A stretch of DNA of 57,212 nt, taken from assembly GCF_028435365.1 (NCBI RefSeq), contig NZ_JAGTJJ010000066.1, positions 1 through 57,212 of the forward strand. Reading direction: 5' to 3'. Below the pieces are notes generated by a model. The model saw nothing but the letters and a program-made list of their open reading frames with translations. It did not search any database and was not told where the DNA came from. The translations under genes and the position numbers were made by a program. Positions 44,433-52,303 of the stretch are shown here, piece by piece. This DNA is from Polyangium jinanense (lineage in GTDB: Bacteria > Myxococcota > Polyangia > Polyangiales > Polyangiaceae). Position 1 is the stretch's first letter. Each line of letters begins with the position of its first letter.

Positions 44433-44571
44433 GTCCCGGGGACCCGCGGATCCTGGGCATTTCGTGGGGGGTCACAGGAGTGACCGGGGCGCTCTCGGGG
44501 CGGTCGCGTTTCACCCGTGAAATCCGGGGGCCGCTTCCGGTTTTCGTCTTCGCGATCCGGAGCGCGGTATC

Positions 44572-46125
44572 TCAGGGTCGGCTCGGGGCCGCGGCGGCGG
44601 GCAGGGTGCGGGTCCGGGCGAAGTTGCGTGTCGGGTCCACGACCTTCACCTCGCCGAACCTTTGCAAAAGTGGGCCCACGCGGGTGGCGTCGCCCGAGAC
44701 CACGAGGACGGCGTGGCCGGGGCGCACGTGCTCGAAGAAGGCCTTGGCCGCGGCCTCGGGCGCCATGGCGCGGAGCGTGGAGATGCGCTCGTCGAGGGCC
44801 TCGTCGGGCAGGCCGCGGGAGCCGAGGTCGCAGAGCTCGTCCGCTCGCCCGCCGGGCCGGCTCGTGATCACGGCGCGGGAGCCGCCAAGGAAACGCGCGG
44901 CGGTTTCCATTTCGCGTGGGCTCGGCACCTCCTGGGTGAGGGCGCGCAGATGATCGAGGACCGCCGTGAGGGCATCCCCGGTGCTCTCGTTGTTCGTCTT
45001 CGTGTACACGTAAAACGCCGACGGCCCATTCGCGAACGGCACGGTCTCCGCAAAGGCGCGCGAAACAAGCCCCCGTTGGTTCCGTAGATCGACGGCGAGC
45101 CTCCCCGTGATCGCGCCGCCGAGGACCTCGGCCGCGGCGACGAAACCCGCGAAGGTCGGCTCCGACTCCTTCGGGCCGAGCGACCCCACGACGATCTCGC
45201 TTTGCGTGCTGCCGGGCCTGTCGACGAGCGTGATCTTCGTCGACTCCGGGGGCATCGGGTCCGTGAAGGAGGGGGCGGGGGCGGCCTTTCCGGCGAGCCC
45301 GCCGAGGTGTTTTTCCGCGACCTTGCGGACCTCGTCCGCGGGCACATCGCCGGTGATCGCCGCGATCATGTTCTTCGGGACGAAATACCGGCGATGATAC
45401 TCCTTGCAATCGGCCGGCTTGATCTGCCCGATCTCCTCGGCCGTCGCGTCGAACGAGGCATAAGGGTGGTGCTCGCTCGGGAGCGCGAAGAGGTCGCGGT
45501 GGAGCATCATCAACGCGCCCCACGTGCCGTCGCTGCGGGCCTTTTCGGCGGCGCGTTCGGCGAGCGCGCCTTGCACGCGCTCGATCTCCTTTGGATCGAG
45601 GCGCGGGCGGCCGACGATGGAGGCGAGTACCTCGGCCGCCTCGGCGAGGCGGGGCGCGGGCACCGAAATGCCATACACCACCCGATCCGCATTCAGGTCC
45701 ACCGACAAACTCGCGCCGAGCCCTTCCAGCCGTTTTCGCAGCTCGATGGCGTCGAGCGAACCCGCTCCCGACGAAGCCACGGCCCGCGCGCAGACCGCCG
45801 AAAGCCCCGTCTTTTCTCCATCCACCGCCGTACCCGCGAGCACCACGAGTCGCAGGTGCGCGACAGGTACCGCGCGATCGAGCAGGCTCACGACACGCAG
45901 GCCGTTCTTCAGCTCGATCCATGTCGTCTTCGGCGTGGAAAACGGCCTCGGCGGCGCGGATTCGGGCGGCGGCTCCTTCGGCTCCGGGGCCGCCTGCGGC
46001 ACCGAGGGCTTCGCTTCGGCCGTCTTCGCGGGCGGCGTATGCAGCGGCGGGGGCGCGACGGTTTGGCCGGGACAACCCGCGACGAGCAGGGCCAAAAGCC
46101 CGAGGACAGACGCGCGCTTCCTCAT
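44572..46125 (-). CDS. M16-family lipoprotein lacking the zinc motif
   Basis: A 517-residue M16-like protein with lipobox LVAGC (Cys18) and a Pro-rich linker. The M16 fold is visible (NGLRVVSLLDRAVPVAHLRLVVLAGTAVDG, LGASLSVDLNADRVVYGISV, EYHRRYFVPKNMIAAITGDV, and a second domain with STQSEIVVGS). At the position of HxxEH there is GLSAVCARAVASSG, so no zinc site. Such subunits normally pair with an active M16 partner. It overlaps the preceding gene by ATGA, so both are translated together. With the partner also degenerate, the complex may be non-proteolytic. Confidence 0.85.
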   Translation of the reverse strand: MRKRASVLGLLALLVAGCPGQTVAPPPLHTPPAKTAEAKPSVPQAAPEPKEPPPESAPPRPFSTPKTTWIELKNGLRVVSLLDRAVPVAHLRLVVLAGTAVDGEKTGLSAVCARAVASSGAGSLDAIELRKRLEGLGASLSVDLNADRVVYGISVPAPRLAEAAEVLASIVGRPRLDPKEIERVQGALAERAAEKARSDGTWGALMMLHRDLFALPSEHHPYASFDATAEEIGQIKPADCKEYHRRYFVPKNMIAAITGDVPADEVRKVAEKHLGGLAGKAAPAPSFTDPMPPESTKITLVDRPGSTQSEIVVGSLGPKESEPTFAGFVAAAEVLGGAITGRLAVDLRNQRGLVSRAFAETVPFANGPSAFYVYTKTNNESTGDALTAVLDHLRALTQEVPSPREMETAARFLGGSRAVITSRPGGRADELCDLGSRGLPDEALDERISTLRAMAPEAAAKAFFEHVRPGHAVLVVSGDATRVGPLLQRFGEVKVVDPTRNFARTRTLPAAAAPSRP

Positions 46126-47492
46126 CGCGACCCCTCCGCCGTGCTCGCGAGGTTGCCCGCGACAGTAGGCTTCGGCCGCGTCTCGATCACGGTTCGACGT
46201 TTCGTCACGAAATACTGCGCCGCCGCTCTTTGCACGTCCGCCGGCGTCACGCTCGCGAGCCGCTCGAGCTCACGCCCGACCGCACGCGCGTCCCCATTCC
46301 AGAGCTCGTATTTGCCGAGCTCCAGGGCGCGTTGGCGATTGCCCGCGAGGCCGAGGACGAACCCCGCTTCGAGCCTCTTTCGCGCCCGGATCGTCTCCGC
46401 CTCCGTGGGCGGCGCGTCGGCGAGCTCCTTCAGCGCCGCGTCGACCCGCTTTTCCACCTCGGACACGGCCGCGTCCTTGGCGAGCCGCACCTCGATGCGG
46501 AAGAGCCCTGGCCCGCGGCCGAAACGCGCATCGACCTCGGCCCGCGCCTCCGTCGCGAGCGCGTCCCCGCGCACGAGGCGCGCGACGAACCGCGAGCCCT
46601 CGCCGTCGCCGAGAATCACCTGCGCCAGACGGAGCGCGTCGTACTCGCGTGTCCCGAGCTTGGGCATCACGAACCCATACGAAAGCGCCGGCGCGCGGGC
46701 GAGCGCGTCCTCGACGACCTCACGCCGCTCCGCCGCCTGCTCGGGCACGTTCGGCTCGACGAACGGTGTTGCCTGGATACGGGGGATGCCGTCGAAATAC
46801 CGGTGCACGAGGTTCATGGCCATGTCCGGGTCAAAATCCCCCGAGATCCCGAGGATCGCGGTGTTCGGCCCGAAATGCGCCACGTGGAACGCGCGGATCG
46901 CGGCGACGTCCGCGCGATCGTGGTCCCCGTGGGCATACGCGAGCGCACCCTCGAACGCGAGCGCGCCGAGTCGGGCCTCGGCTTTTCCGTACGGCACCCG
47001 ATCGAGGACGGCGAGCGCCTTTTCGTCGGCGTCGATCGCCGCCTGGCTCAGATCGACGCGGTGCATGCGTTCGGCTTCGAGCCAGAGGCCGAGCGCGAGC
47101 TCGTTTTCGGGGACGACCATCGAATACGCCGTCCGATCGACCGCGCTCCTCGCCGTGACGAACCCGCCGCGGCTCGCCACGAGTGATTCGAATTCGCCCG
47201 CCGCGAGGTTTTTCGTGGCGCCGAACAGGAGGTGCTCGAAGAGCCGCGCGAATCCGCCCTGGCCGGGTGCCTCGTCGCGCGAGCCCACATCGTAGGTGAC
47301 GGCGAGGGCCACTGCGTTCGAGGCGTGATCCACGTTCATCACGACCCTGAGGCCGTTGACGAGCGTCGCGCGCTGGATCGCGAGGCGCAGCGCCGGGGGC
47401 GGATCCGCCTTGGGAGGAGCCGCGAGCGCGGGCGCGGGCGCGGCGACGAGGGCGAGCGCGACGAACGACGAGCGCGGGGAGAGGAGGCGCAT
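46122..47492 (-). CDS. M16-family exported protein with altered HxxEH
   Basis: A 456-residue M16-like protein with a signal peptide (about 1-25). The first-domain motif reads RLFEH (83-87) in place of HxxEH: the first zinc His is Arg (codon CGG), while Glu86, His87 and a downstream Glu157 (ADEKAL) remain. YDVGSRDEAPGQGGFA and GNTAILGISGDF-type stretches confirm the family. The start at 47492 is favoured by AAGAAGG upstream; an extended GTG start at 47510 is possible. Its stop overlaps the next M16 gene. Loss of one zinc ligand suggests weak or no protease activity. Confidence 0.85.
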   Translation of the reverse strand: MRLLSPRSSFVALALVAAPAPALAAPPKADPPPALRLAIQRATLVNGLRVVMNVDHASNAVALAVTYDVGSRDEAPGQGGFARLFEHLLFGATKNLAAGEFESLVASRGGFVTARSAVDRTAYSMVVPENELALGLWLEAERMHRVDLSQAAIDADEKALAVLDRVPYGKAEARLGALAFEGALAYAHGDHDRADVAAIRAFHVAHFGPNTAILGISGDFDPDMAMNLVHRYFDGIPRIQATPFVEPNVPEQAAERREVVEDALARAPALSYGFVMPKLGTREYDALRLAQVILGDGEGSRFVARLVRGDALATEARAEVDARFGRGPGLFRIEVRLAKDAAVSEVEKRVDAALKELADAPPTEAETIRARKRLEAGFVLGLAGNRQRALELGKYELWNGDARAVGRELERLASVTPADVQRAAAQYFVTKRRTVIETRPKPTVAGNLASTAEGSR

Positions 47493-47556
47493 GGCCGGCC
47501 TTCTTACCACGAAGGCCCCGGGGCCTCAACGCACGGACCGGCGCGCGCGGGCTTTC

Positions 47557-48666
47557 TCAGCGACTCTCGCCCGCGCGTACGCTCGCGAGTCTGTCGTAAT
47601 GGCGATAGCCGAGTTTCGAGAGAACGTCGGGGGGCGCGAGACCGATGTCGACCAGCGTCTTGATGTCGTACGTACCCGCGAGGACCGGCGGCCGATACGC
47701 CATCATCGTCTCGCGGGTCTGGAACGGGGGCAGCGGGAAGAGGCGCGTATCGGTGTGCACGTGGACGAAATGGGCCATCGAGGTGCGCGCATACCCCGGG
47801 GTCTTCGGCGCGGTGATCACGTGGGGCGTGGCGAGCAGGCGCCCCCCGGTCAAGATCTCGAGTTGCTGGCCGACCTGGGCCACGATGCAGCCCGGCGGCG
47901 CGGTGCCCGGCACGAGATCGCCGCCGGGGCGACCGTCCGTGCCCCGCGTGCGCAAAAAGAGCCCGCTCCGGTCGTCGGGCCGCGCGCAGCGATTGCGATC
48001 CCGGTCGAGGAACCATCCGCCCGGCAGGAGCGTGAGCAGATTGAAATCGGTATGCTCCTCGCCCCAGAGGACGCCATGTTCGCATTGTTGCTCGTCGAGC
48101 GGCAAGTACAACAAGGCGCGCGTGACGTGCGGGGCGCCGCGGGTCACAGAGGCGAACGTCTCGCGCGGCAAGGAGAGCGCGTCCGCGCAGGCCCGGAGGA
48201 GCGCGAGCCCGGCGCCATGCAGGGCCTGCCCGATCGCCTCGTAAAACGTGCGGAAGCGGGGCCGGTCTTCGGGCCACACGTTCGGCGGGTGGATCTCGGG
48301 GTAGAGCTCGGCCGCGACGGGATCGACCTCGATGGGCGCGGCGAACCAGCACTCTTTGAAATCCGGCTGACCCCCGGCGACGACGGCCTTTTCGGTGTTC
48401 GGCGGCGTGTATCCGCGCTGGAACCAGAGGTCTGCGCGGGCCCAGCGGCGCTTCTCGGCCTCGGGGAGGGCGGTGAGGGCGAGGAACTCGGTGTAGAACG
48501 CATCGAGCGCGGCGGGGTCGATGCCGTGGTTTTTCACGTACACGAGCCCGTACCGGCCGAGCCCACGCTCGATCGCGGCGGCGGCCCGTCGTTCGCGCTC
48601 CACGTCGCCGGAGCCGACGTCCTGGAGATCGAGAATGGGGATTTCATCGTGGAGAGTGCCGGTCAT
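47557..48666 (-). CDS. 2-oxoglutarate/Fe(II)-dependent oxygenase, IPNS-like
   Basis: A 369-residue cytoplasmic oxygenase of the isopenicillin-N-synthase-like family. The iron ligands are His205 and Asp207 (EEHTDF) and His282 (ATPHVI); the cosubstrate pair is Arg294 and Ser296 (ARTSMAHF). The N-terminal domain has IPILDLQ and GLVYVKNHGI typical for the DIOX_N part. The reaction could be hydroxylation, desaturation or ring closure of a small molecule. No biosynthetic gene cluster is adjacent, so the substrate is open. It is followed by the M16 pair on the same strand. Confidence 0.88.
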   Translation of the reverse strand: MTGTLHDEIPILDLQDVGSGDVERERRAAAAIERGLGRYGLVYVKNHGIDPAALDAFYTEFLALTALPEAEKRRWARADLWFQRGYTPPNTEKAVVAGGQPDFKECWFAAPIEVDPVAAELYPEIHPPNVWPEDRPRFRTFYEAIGQALHGAGLALLRACADALSLPRETFASVTRGAPHVTRALLYLPLDEQQCEHGVLWGEEHTDFNLLTLLPGGWFLDRDRNRCARPDDRSGLFLRTRGTDGRPGGDLVPGTAPPGCIVAQVGQQLEILTGGRLLATPHVITAPKTPGYARTSMAHFVHVHTDTRLFPLPPFQTRETMMAYRPPVLAGTYDIKTLVDIGLAPPDVLSKLGYRHYDRLASVRAGESR

Positions 48667-48742
48667 GGCGCGGGCACTACCACGGGTGGGGGAGGGGGCG
48701 CAACGGGGGTGTGAGGCGGTGGCGATGCGGGACGGAGGCGCC

Positions 48743-49606
48743 TCACATTGCGCAGAGGCCGTTCGTGCACTTGTTGGTGTAGCAGTCGGCGTTCATGGTG
48801 CAGGGGTCGCCAACATCCTTCACGCAGATCTTAGTGCCGTTCATGTCGGGATCAGCACAATGGAGGGACGCGCATTCGGTGTTGGTCGCGCATGGTTGAT
48901 CTAATGCCTTGAGGCAGTACCCGCCGCTACCCGTGCATGCCTTATCCTCGGCTGCCAGGCATGCCTGCCCCATGCCGTAGCTGGGATCCTCGCCGTACTT
49001 CTCGATGGCAGCACATTCTCCAACAACCCCCGTTACGTTACACGCAAGGCACGGAGCGTCGCAATTTTCGGCACAACAAACGCCGTCTACGCAAAATGCC
49101 GTTACGCAGTCGGTCATCGTCGCGCAGGTTTTTCCCTGCGCACATGGCGAGCAATGCGTACCGCCGCAATCCACATCCGTCTCGTCACCGTTTTTGAGCC
49201 CATCGTCGCAGCTCTTGCAGGCATTCTCGAAGCAATAACCATCGACGCCGCAATGCTGGTTGACCAGGCACTCGACACACTGGCCCGTGCCGTCGCAGAG
49301 CCCCGCCGCGCACAAGTCGCCCGCCCCCTTCGCCACGCAGCTACTCGGCGTGCCTTCCTTGGTCGTGCACTCGTAACACGCGTCCACCACGCAGGATGTG
49401 CAGCCGTCGCCGACCGTATCGTTCCCGTCGTCGCACTTTTCCCCCGGGTCGAGGGCGCCGTCCCCGCAGCCCGGCGTGACTCCGCCCGACCCGCCGGTTC
49501 CGTCGACGAGCACGTACTCATCCAGACCGAGGATCTGGCCACAGCCGACCCCGAGCAGCGCCATGGCTGAAAACCACCCGCAGATCCGTGCGTAAGCTCC
49601 GTTCAC
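48743..49606 (-). CDS. Myxobacterial cysteine-rich lipoprotein, copy A
   Basis: A 287-residue lipoprotein (lipobox LLGVGC) with a short Gly tether (GTGGSGG). The myxobacterial cysteine-rich repeat (CGDGALDPGEKCDDGNDTVGDGCTSCVVDACYEC; DUF4215-like) comes first, then repeated Cys-rich modules such as VCCAENCDAPCLACN and CTMNADCYTNKCTNGLCAM. The start is a GTG at 49606. It is a close paralogue of the next gene upstream (49733-50596). Probably a disulfide-rich surface protein; function unknown. Confidence 0.8.
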   Translation of the reverse strand: MNGAYARICGWFSAMALLGVGCGQILGLDEYVLVDGTGGSGGVTPGCGDGALDPGEKCDDGNDTVGDGCTSCVVDACYECTTKEGTPSSCVAKGAGDLCAAGLCDGTGQCVECLVNQHCGVDGYCFENACKSCDDGLKNGDETDVDCGGTHCSPCAQGKTCATMTDCVTAFCVDGVCCAENCDAPCLACNVTGVVGECAAIEKYGEDPSYGMGQACLAAEDKACTGSGGYCLKALDQPCATNTECASLHCADPDMNGTKICVKDVGDPCTMNADCYTNKCTNGLCAM

Positions 49607-49701
49607 CGGTACCTCGAGGCCTCCGGACGGACGCTAGCCGAGCTTCAGGCGGACGTGAAGAGAGACGAAGGACGCGAAGGGGGGCTGGTTGAGGAACGGT
49701 G

Positions 49702-49726
49702 CGCGGGGGCTCGTCGAGCCCCCGCG
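49702..49726 (-). terminator. Perfect 10-bp hairpin after copy B
   Basis: CGCGGGGGCT and AGCCCCCGCG pair around a 5-nt loop (CGTCG), 6 bp past the stop of the 49733-50596 gene. No T tract follows. It could be a terminator or a translation-decoupling hairpin before copy A. Confidence 0.5.
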
Positions 49727-49732
49727 GCTACG

Positions 49733-50596
49733 TCACATGGCGCAGACGCCGTCCATGCAGTTGTTGCTGAAGCATTCGGCGTTCTCGGTGCACGGCTCGC
49801 CGTTTTGCTTCACGCACGTCTTCGTCCCGTCCATGTCGGGATCGCCGCACCGCGCGGTGATGCACTCGTTGCCATTTGCACAGGGCGCGCCCTCGACCAA
49901 GAGGCAACTCCCCAGCCCCGAGCACGTCTTGCCGTCCGTGGCGAGGCACGACTCACCCATGCCGTAACTCGGATCATCGACTCCCTTGTCGATGAAGCTG
50001 CACTCGCCGACGAGCCCGGCGTTGTTGCACGCGGAACATGCGCCGTCGCATGCGGCGCTACAGCAAACGCCATCCGCGCAGAACGTCGACGTGCAATCCG
50101 CACCCGCGACGCACGTCTTGCCCTGGTCACACAGTCCGCAATGCGTACCGCCGCAATCGACGTCGGACTCGTCGCCGTTCTTCTCGTTATCATCGCAGGA
50201 CGCGCACGCATCCTGGAAGCAATACCCGCCGCCGCACTGGGCATTGTCGATGCACTCGACGCACTGGCCCGTCGCGTTGCAGATCTTGGTGTCTTCACAC
50301 GCGTCGCCCGCGGCCTTCGGCGTGCAAGCGCTCGGCGCATTCGCATCACACGTGTAGCACGCGTCCACCGCGCAGGCCGAGCAGCCGTCGCCGTCGGCGT
50401 TGTTCCCGTCGTCGCACGTCTCGCCCATGTCGAGGACGCCGTCGCCGCAGCTCGACGCCATCCCGCCCGAGCCGCCGTTGCCCGCGCCGCCCGTCGTGTC
50501 CGGCGGCAGCGGGTCCTCGGAGGGACAGCCTCCCAGCGCCGCCATGAACGCGCCGAGAGCCAAAGCCAAGGTCATCGATGATCCATACCGCTTCAT
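49733..50596 (-). CDS. Myxobacterial cysteine-rich lipoprotein, copy B
   Basis: A 287-residue paralogue of the gene at 48743-49606: lipobox AALGGC, Gly/Asn/Ser tether (GGAGNGGSGGM), myxobacterial cysteine-rich repeat (CGDGVLDMGETCDDGNNADGDGCSACAVDACYTC), then the same module order ending VCAM. A TTG start four codons upstream is possible, but the ATG at 50596 gives a clean signal peptide. The copies share the final 75 residues nearly module by module. Same predicted role as copy A. Confidence 0.82.
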   Translation of the reverse strand: MKRYGSSMTLALALGAFMAALGGCPSEDPLPPDTTGGAGNGGSGGMASSCGDGVLDMGETCDDGNNADGDGCSACAVDACYTCDANAPSACTPKAAGDACEDTKICNATGQCVECIDNAQCGGGYCFQDACASCDDNEKNGDESDVDCGGTHCGLCDQGKTCVAGADCTSTFCADGVCCSAACDGACSACNNAGLVGECSFIDKGVDDPSYGMGESCLATDGKTCSGLGSCLLVEGAPCANGNECITARCGDPDMDGTKTCVKQNGEPCTENAECFSNNCMDGVCAM

Positions 50597-50638
50597 TGGG
50601 GATTCCAACCTCTCGTTCGTCGGGGCATCAGCCCTCGA

Positions 50639-52120
50639 TCAAAAGCTCCCCTTCACCACGACACCGCCGGGCGTCACGTGGAAGGACGCAGAAGGCTGCG
50701 ATTGCTTGCCCGTCAATGCGTACACCGCCGTACCGGCGCCAACGACCCCCGCGCCGATCAACGTGATGAGGGACGTGGTCCCGAGCGCCGTGCTGGTCCC
50801 TTGCGCGTCCTTGAAGTCATTCACGCATTGCTGATTCGCTCGCGTGCACTGATTCGCCTCCCAGGTGTCAAAGCTCCCCGATTCGACGACCGAGTACCCA
50901 ATGAACGTCCCGAGGCTCACGAGCGCGAGCCCGCCCGCAATGCCCGCGCCTGCGAGGATCAGCGTCTTGTTCCGCGCCGGCGGCGGGGGCGGCGGCGGGG
51001 GCGTGGGTTTCGCCAGGGGGGGCGGCGGCGGGGGCGTGACCACGAGCGGCACCGTGCTCTCGGCGCCGGCCGCGACCGTGAGCTCTTTTTTGGCCTCCGG
51101 CATCCCTTCCTTGCGCGCCGTGAGGATCCGCGGGCCGGGCTCCACGAAGACCGCGCCGCTCAGCGGCGACGTCCCGACCGGCTTGCCATCGACCTTCACC
51201 TCGGCCCCGTCCTGGTCGACGCTCACGATCAGCGTGCCGACCTTGGACTTCGCCTCGGCGAACATCTTCTCGGCCGCCTGACGGTCCTCGGGCTTCGCCG
51301 CCTGGCCCTCGCGCAGGAAATACGCGAGGTGCTCGGCCGCGTCGCGCGGCGTTCCGAGCTGCATCTCGGAGCGCGCCAGGGCGAGTGCAATCTCCGCGTT
51401 TGGCTTGAGCCGGAACGCAGCGTCGAGCGCCTCGCGGGCCTTGCCGTGCTGGCCGGCTTTCTGCGCCCGCAGACCCTCCTCCAATTTCTTCGCCGCTTCC
51501 TTCTGCGGATCCGCAGGCGGCTCAGCCGGCGCCTTTGCATCGGCCCCGGCCTGCGCCTTTGCGTCGGCGGGCGCGGCATCCTTTTTCTGGTCCGGCGTCC
51601 CAGCTTGCGCCTTTGCATCCGCCGGCGCGGCGGGGGCCTTTGTCCCCGGCGGCGACGCCGGAGGCGCAGCAGCGGGGGGCGTAGCCTGTGCCTTTGCGCC
51701 TGCCGGCGGCGCAGCAGGCGGCGCGGCGGGAGGCGCGGCCGGTGCCTTTGCGCCTGCGGGCGGCGCGGCGGGGGGCGTAGCCTGTGCCTTTGCGCCTGCC
51801 GGCGGCGCGGCCGGAGGCGCCGCGGGGGGCGCGGCCTGTGCTTTTGCACCTGCCGGAGGCGCAGCGGGCGCAGCGGCGGGAGGCGCCGCCGGCGGAGCCG
51901 CCGGGGCGGCCTGCGCCTTTGCGGCCGGGGGCGCCGCGGGCGGCGCGGCCGGCGCCGTCGGCTTCGCGGGTAATGCCCCACTCGACTTCGGTGCGTCCGC
52001 TGCGGCGGGAGATGTAACGCTCGCCAGTGCTGCCGCGAGCCCGAGCGCGGCCCACGCCGCGCGCCCTTGGTTCGTTGTACGCCGGACCTCACCGTCCGGC
52101 CGAGCCCATCGTCGTTCCAT
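50639..52120 (-). CDS. PEGA-domain protein with Pro/Ala-rich linker and TM helices
   Basis: A 493-residue protein: N-terminal signal or anchor, a long Ala/Pro/Lys low-complexity region (about 40-215, repeats of PPAGAKAQA type), a helical TPR-like stretch (EAAKKLEEGLRAQKAGQHGKAREALDAAFRLKPNAEIALALARSE), a PEGA domain (VGTLIVSVDQDGAEVKVDGKPVGTSPL, about 285-345), a Pro-rich hinge and two hydrophobic helices (about 385-410 and 455-475). PEGA domains occur in surface-anchored and kinase-associated proteins of myxobacteria. The ATG at 52120 begins the conserved N-terminus; the frame continues upstream to 52288 without support. Confidence 0.8.
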   Translation of the reverse strand: MERRWARPDGEVRRTTNQGRAAWAALGLAAALASVTSPAAADAPKSSGALPAKPTAPAAPPAAPPAAKAQAAPAAPPAAPPAAAPAAPPAGAKAQAAPPAAPPAAPPAGAKAQATPPAAPPAGAKAPAAPPAAPPAAPPAGAKAQATPPAAAPPASPPGTKAPAAPADAKAQAGTPDQKKDAAPADAKAQAGADAKAPAEPPADPQKEAAKKLEEGLRAQKAGQHGKAREALDAAFRLKPNAEIALALARSEMQLGTPRDAAEHLAYFLREGQAAKPEDRQAAEKMFAEAKSKVGTLIVSVDQDGAEVKVDGKPVGTSPLSGAVFVEPGPRILTARKEGMPEAKKELTVAAGAESTVPLVVTPPPPPPLAKPTPPPPPPPPARNKTLILAGAGIAGGLALVSLGTFIGYSVVESGSFDTWEANQCTRANQQCVNDFKDAQGTSTALGTTSLITLIGAGVVGAGTAVYALTGKQSQPSASFHVTPGGVVVKGSF

Positions 52121-52303
52121 GCGCCAGCATTGGAACGCACCCCCGCGCCGTTCACAAGAAAAAAGGTACGCCCTTTCCGTGCCGTACACTTCCGTCCGCG
52201 TCGTCGGTCCCCGGTCGCTCGACCTTCCAGTCAATCGGCGGCGTGTTTCATGACAGAAGAATATTTCGGTGCCGGTTTGTCTCCCCATTATCGTTCTCGT
52301 ATT

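Noticed and set aside
49600..50600. Possible CRISPR-like periodicity in cysteine-rich genes
   Set aside because: The spacing is irregular and in frame; it comes from repeated Cys modules, not identical repeats with unique spacers.
51590..52010. Repeat array in the PEGA gene considered as a mobile or CRISPR element
   Set aside because: In-frame Ala/Pro/Lys low-complexity coding repeats with no flanking signs of insertion.
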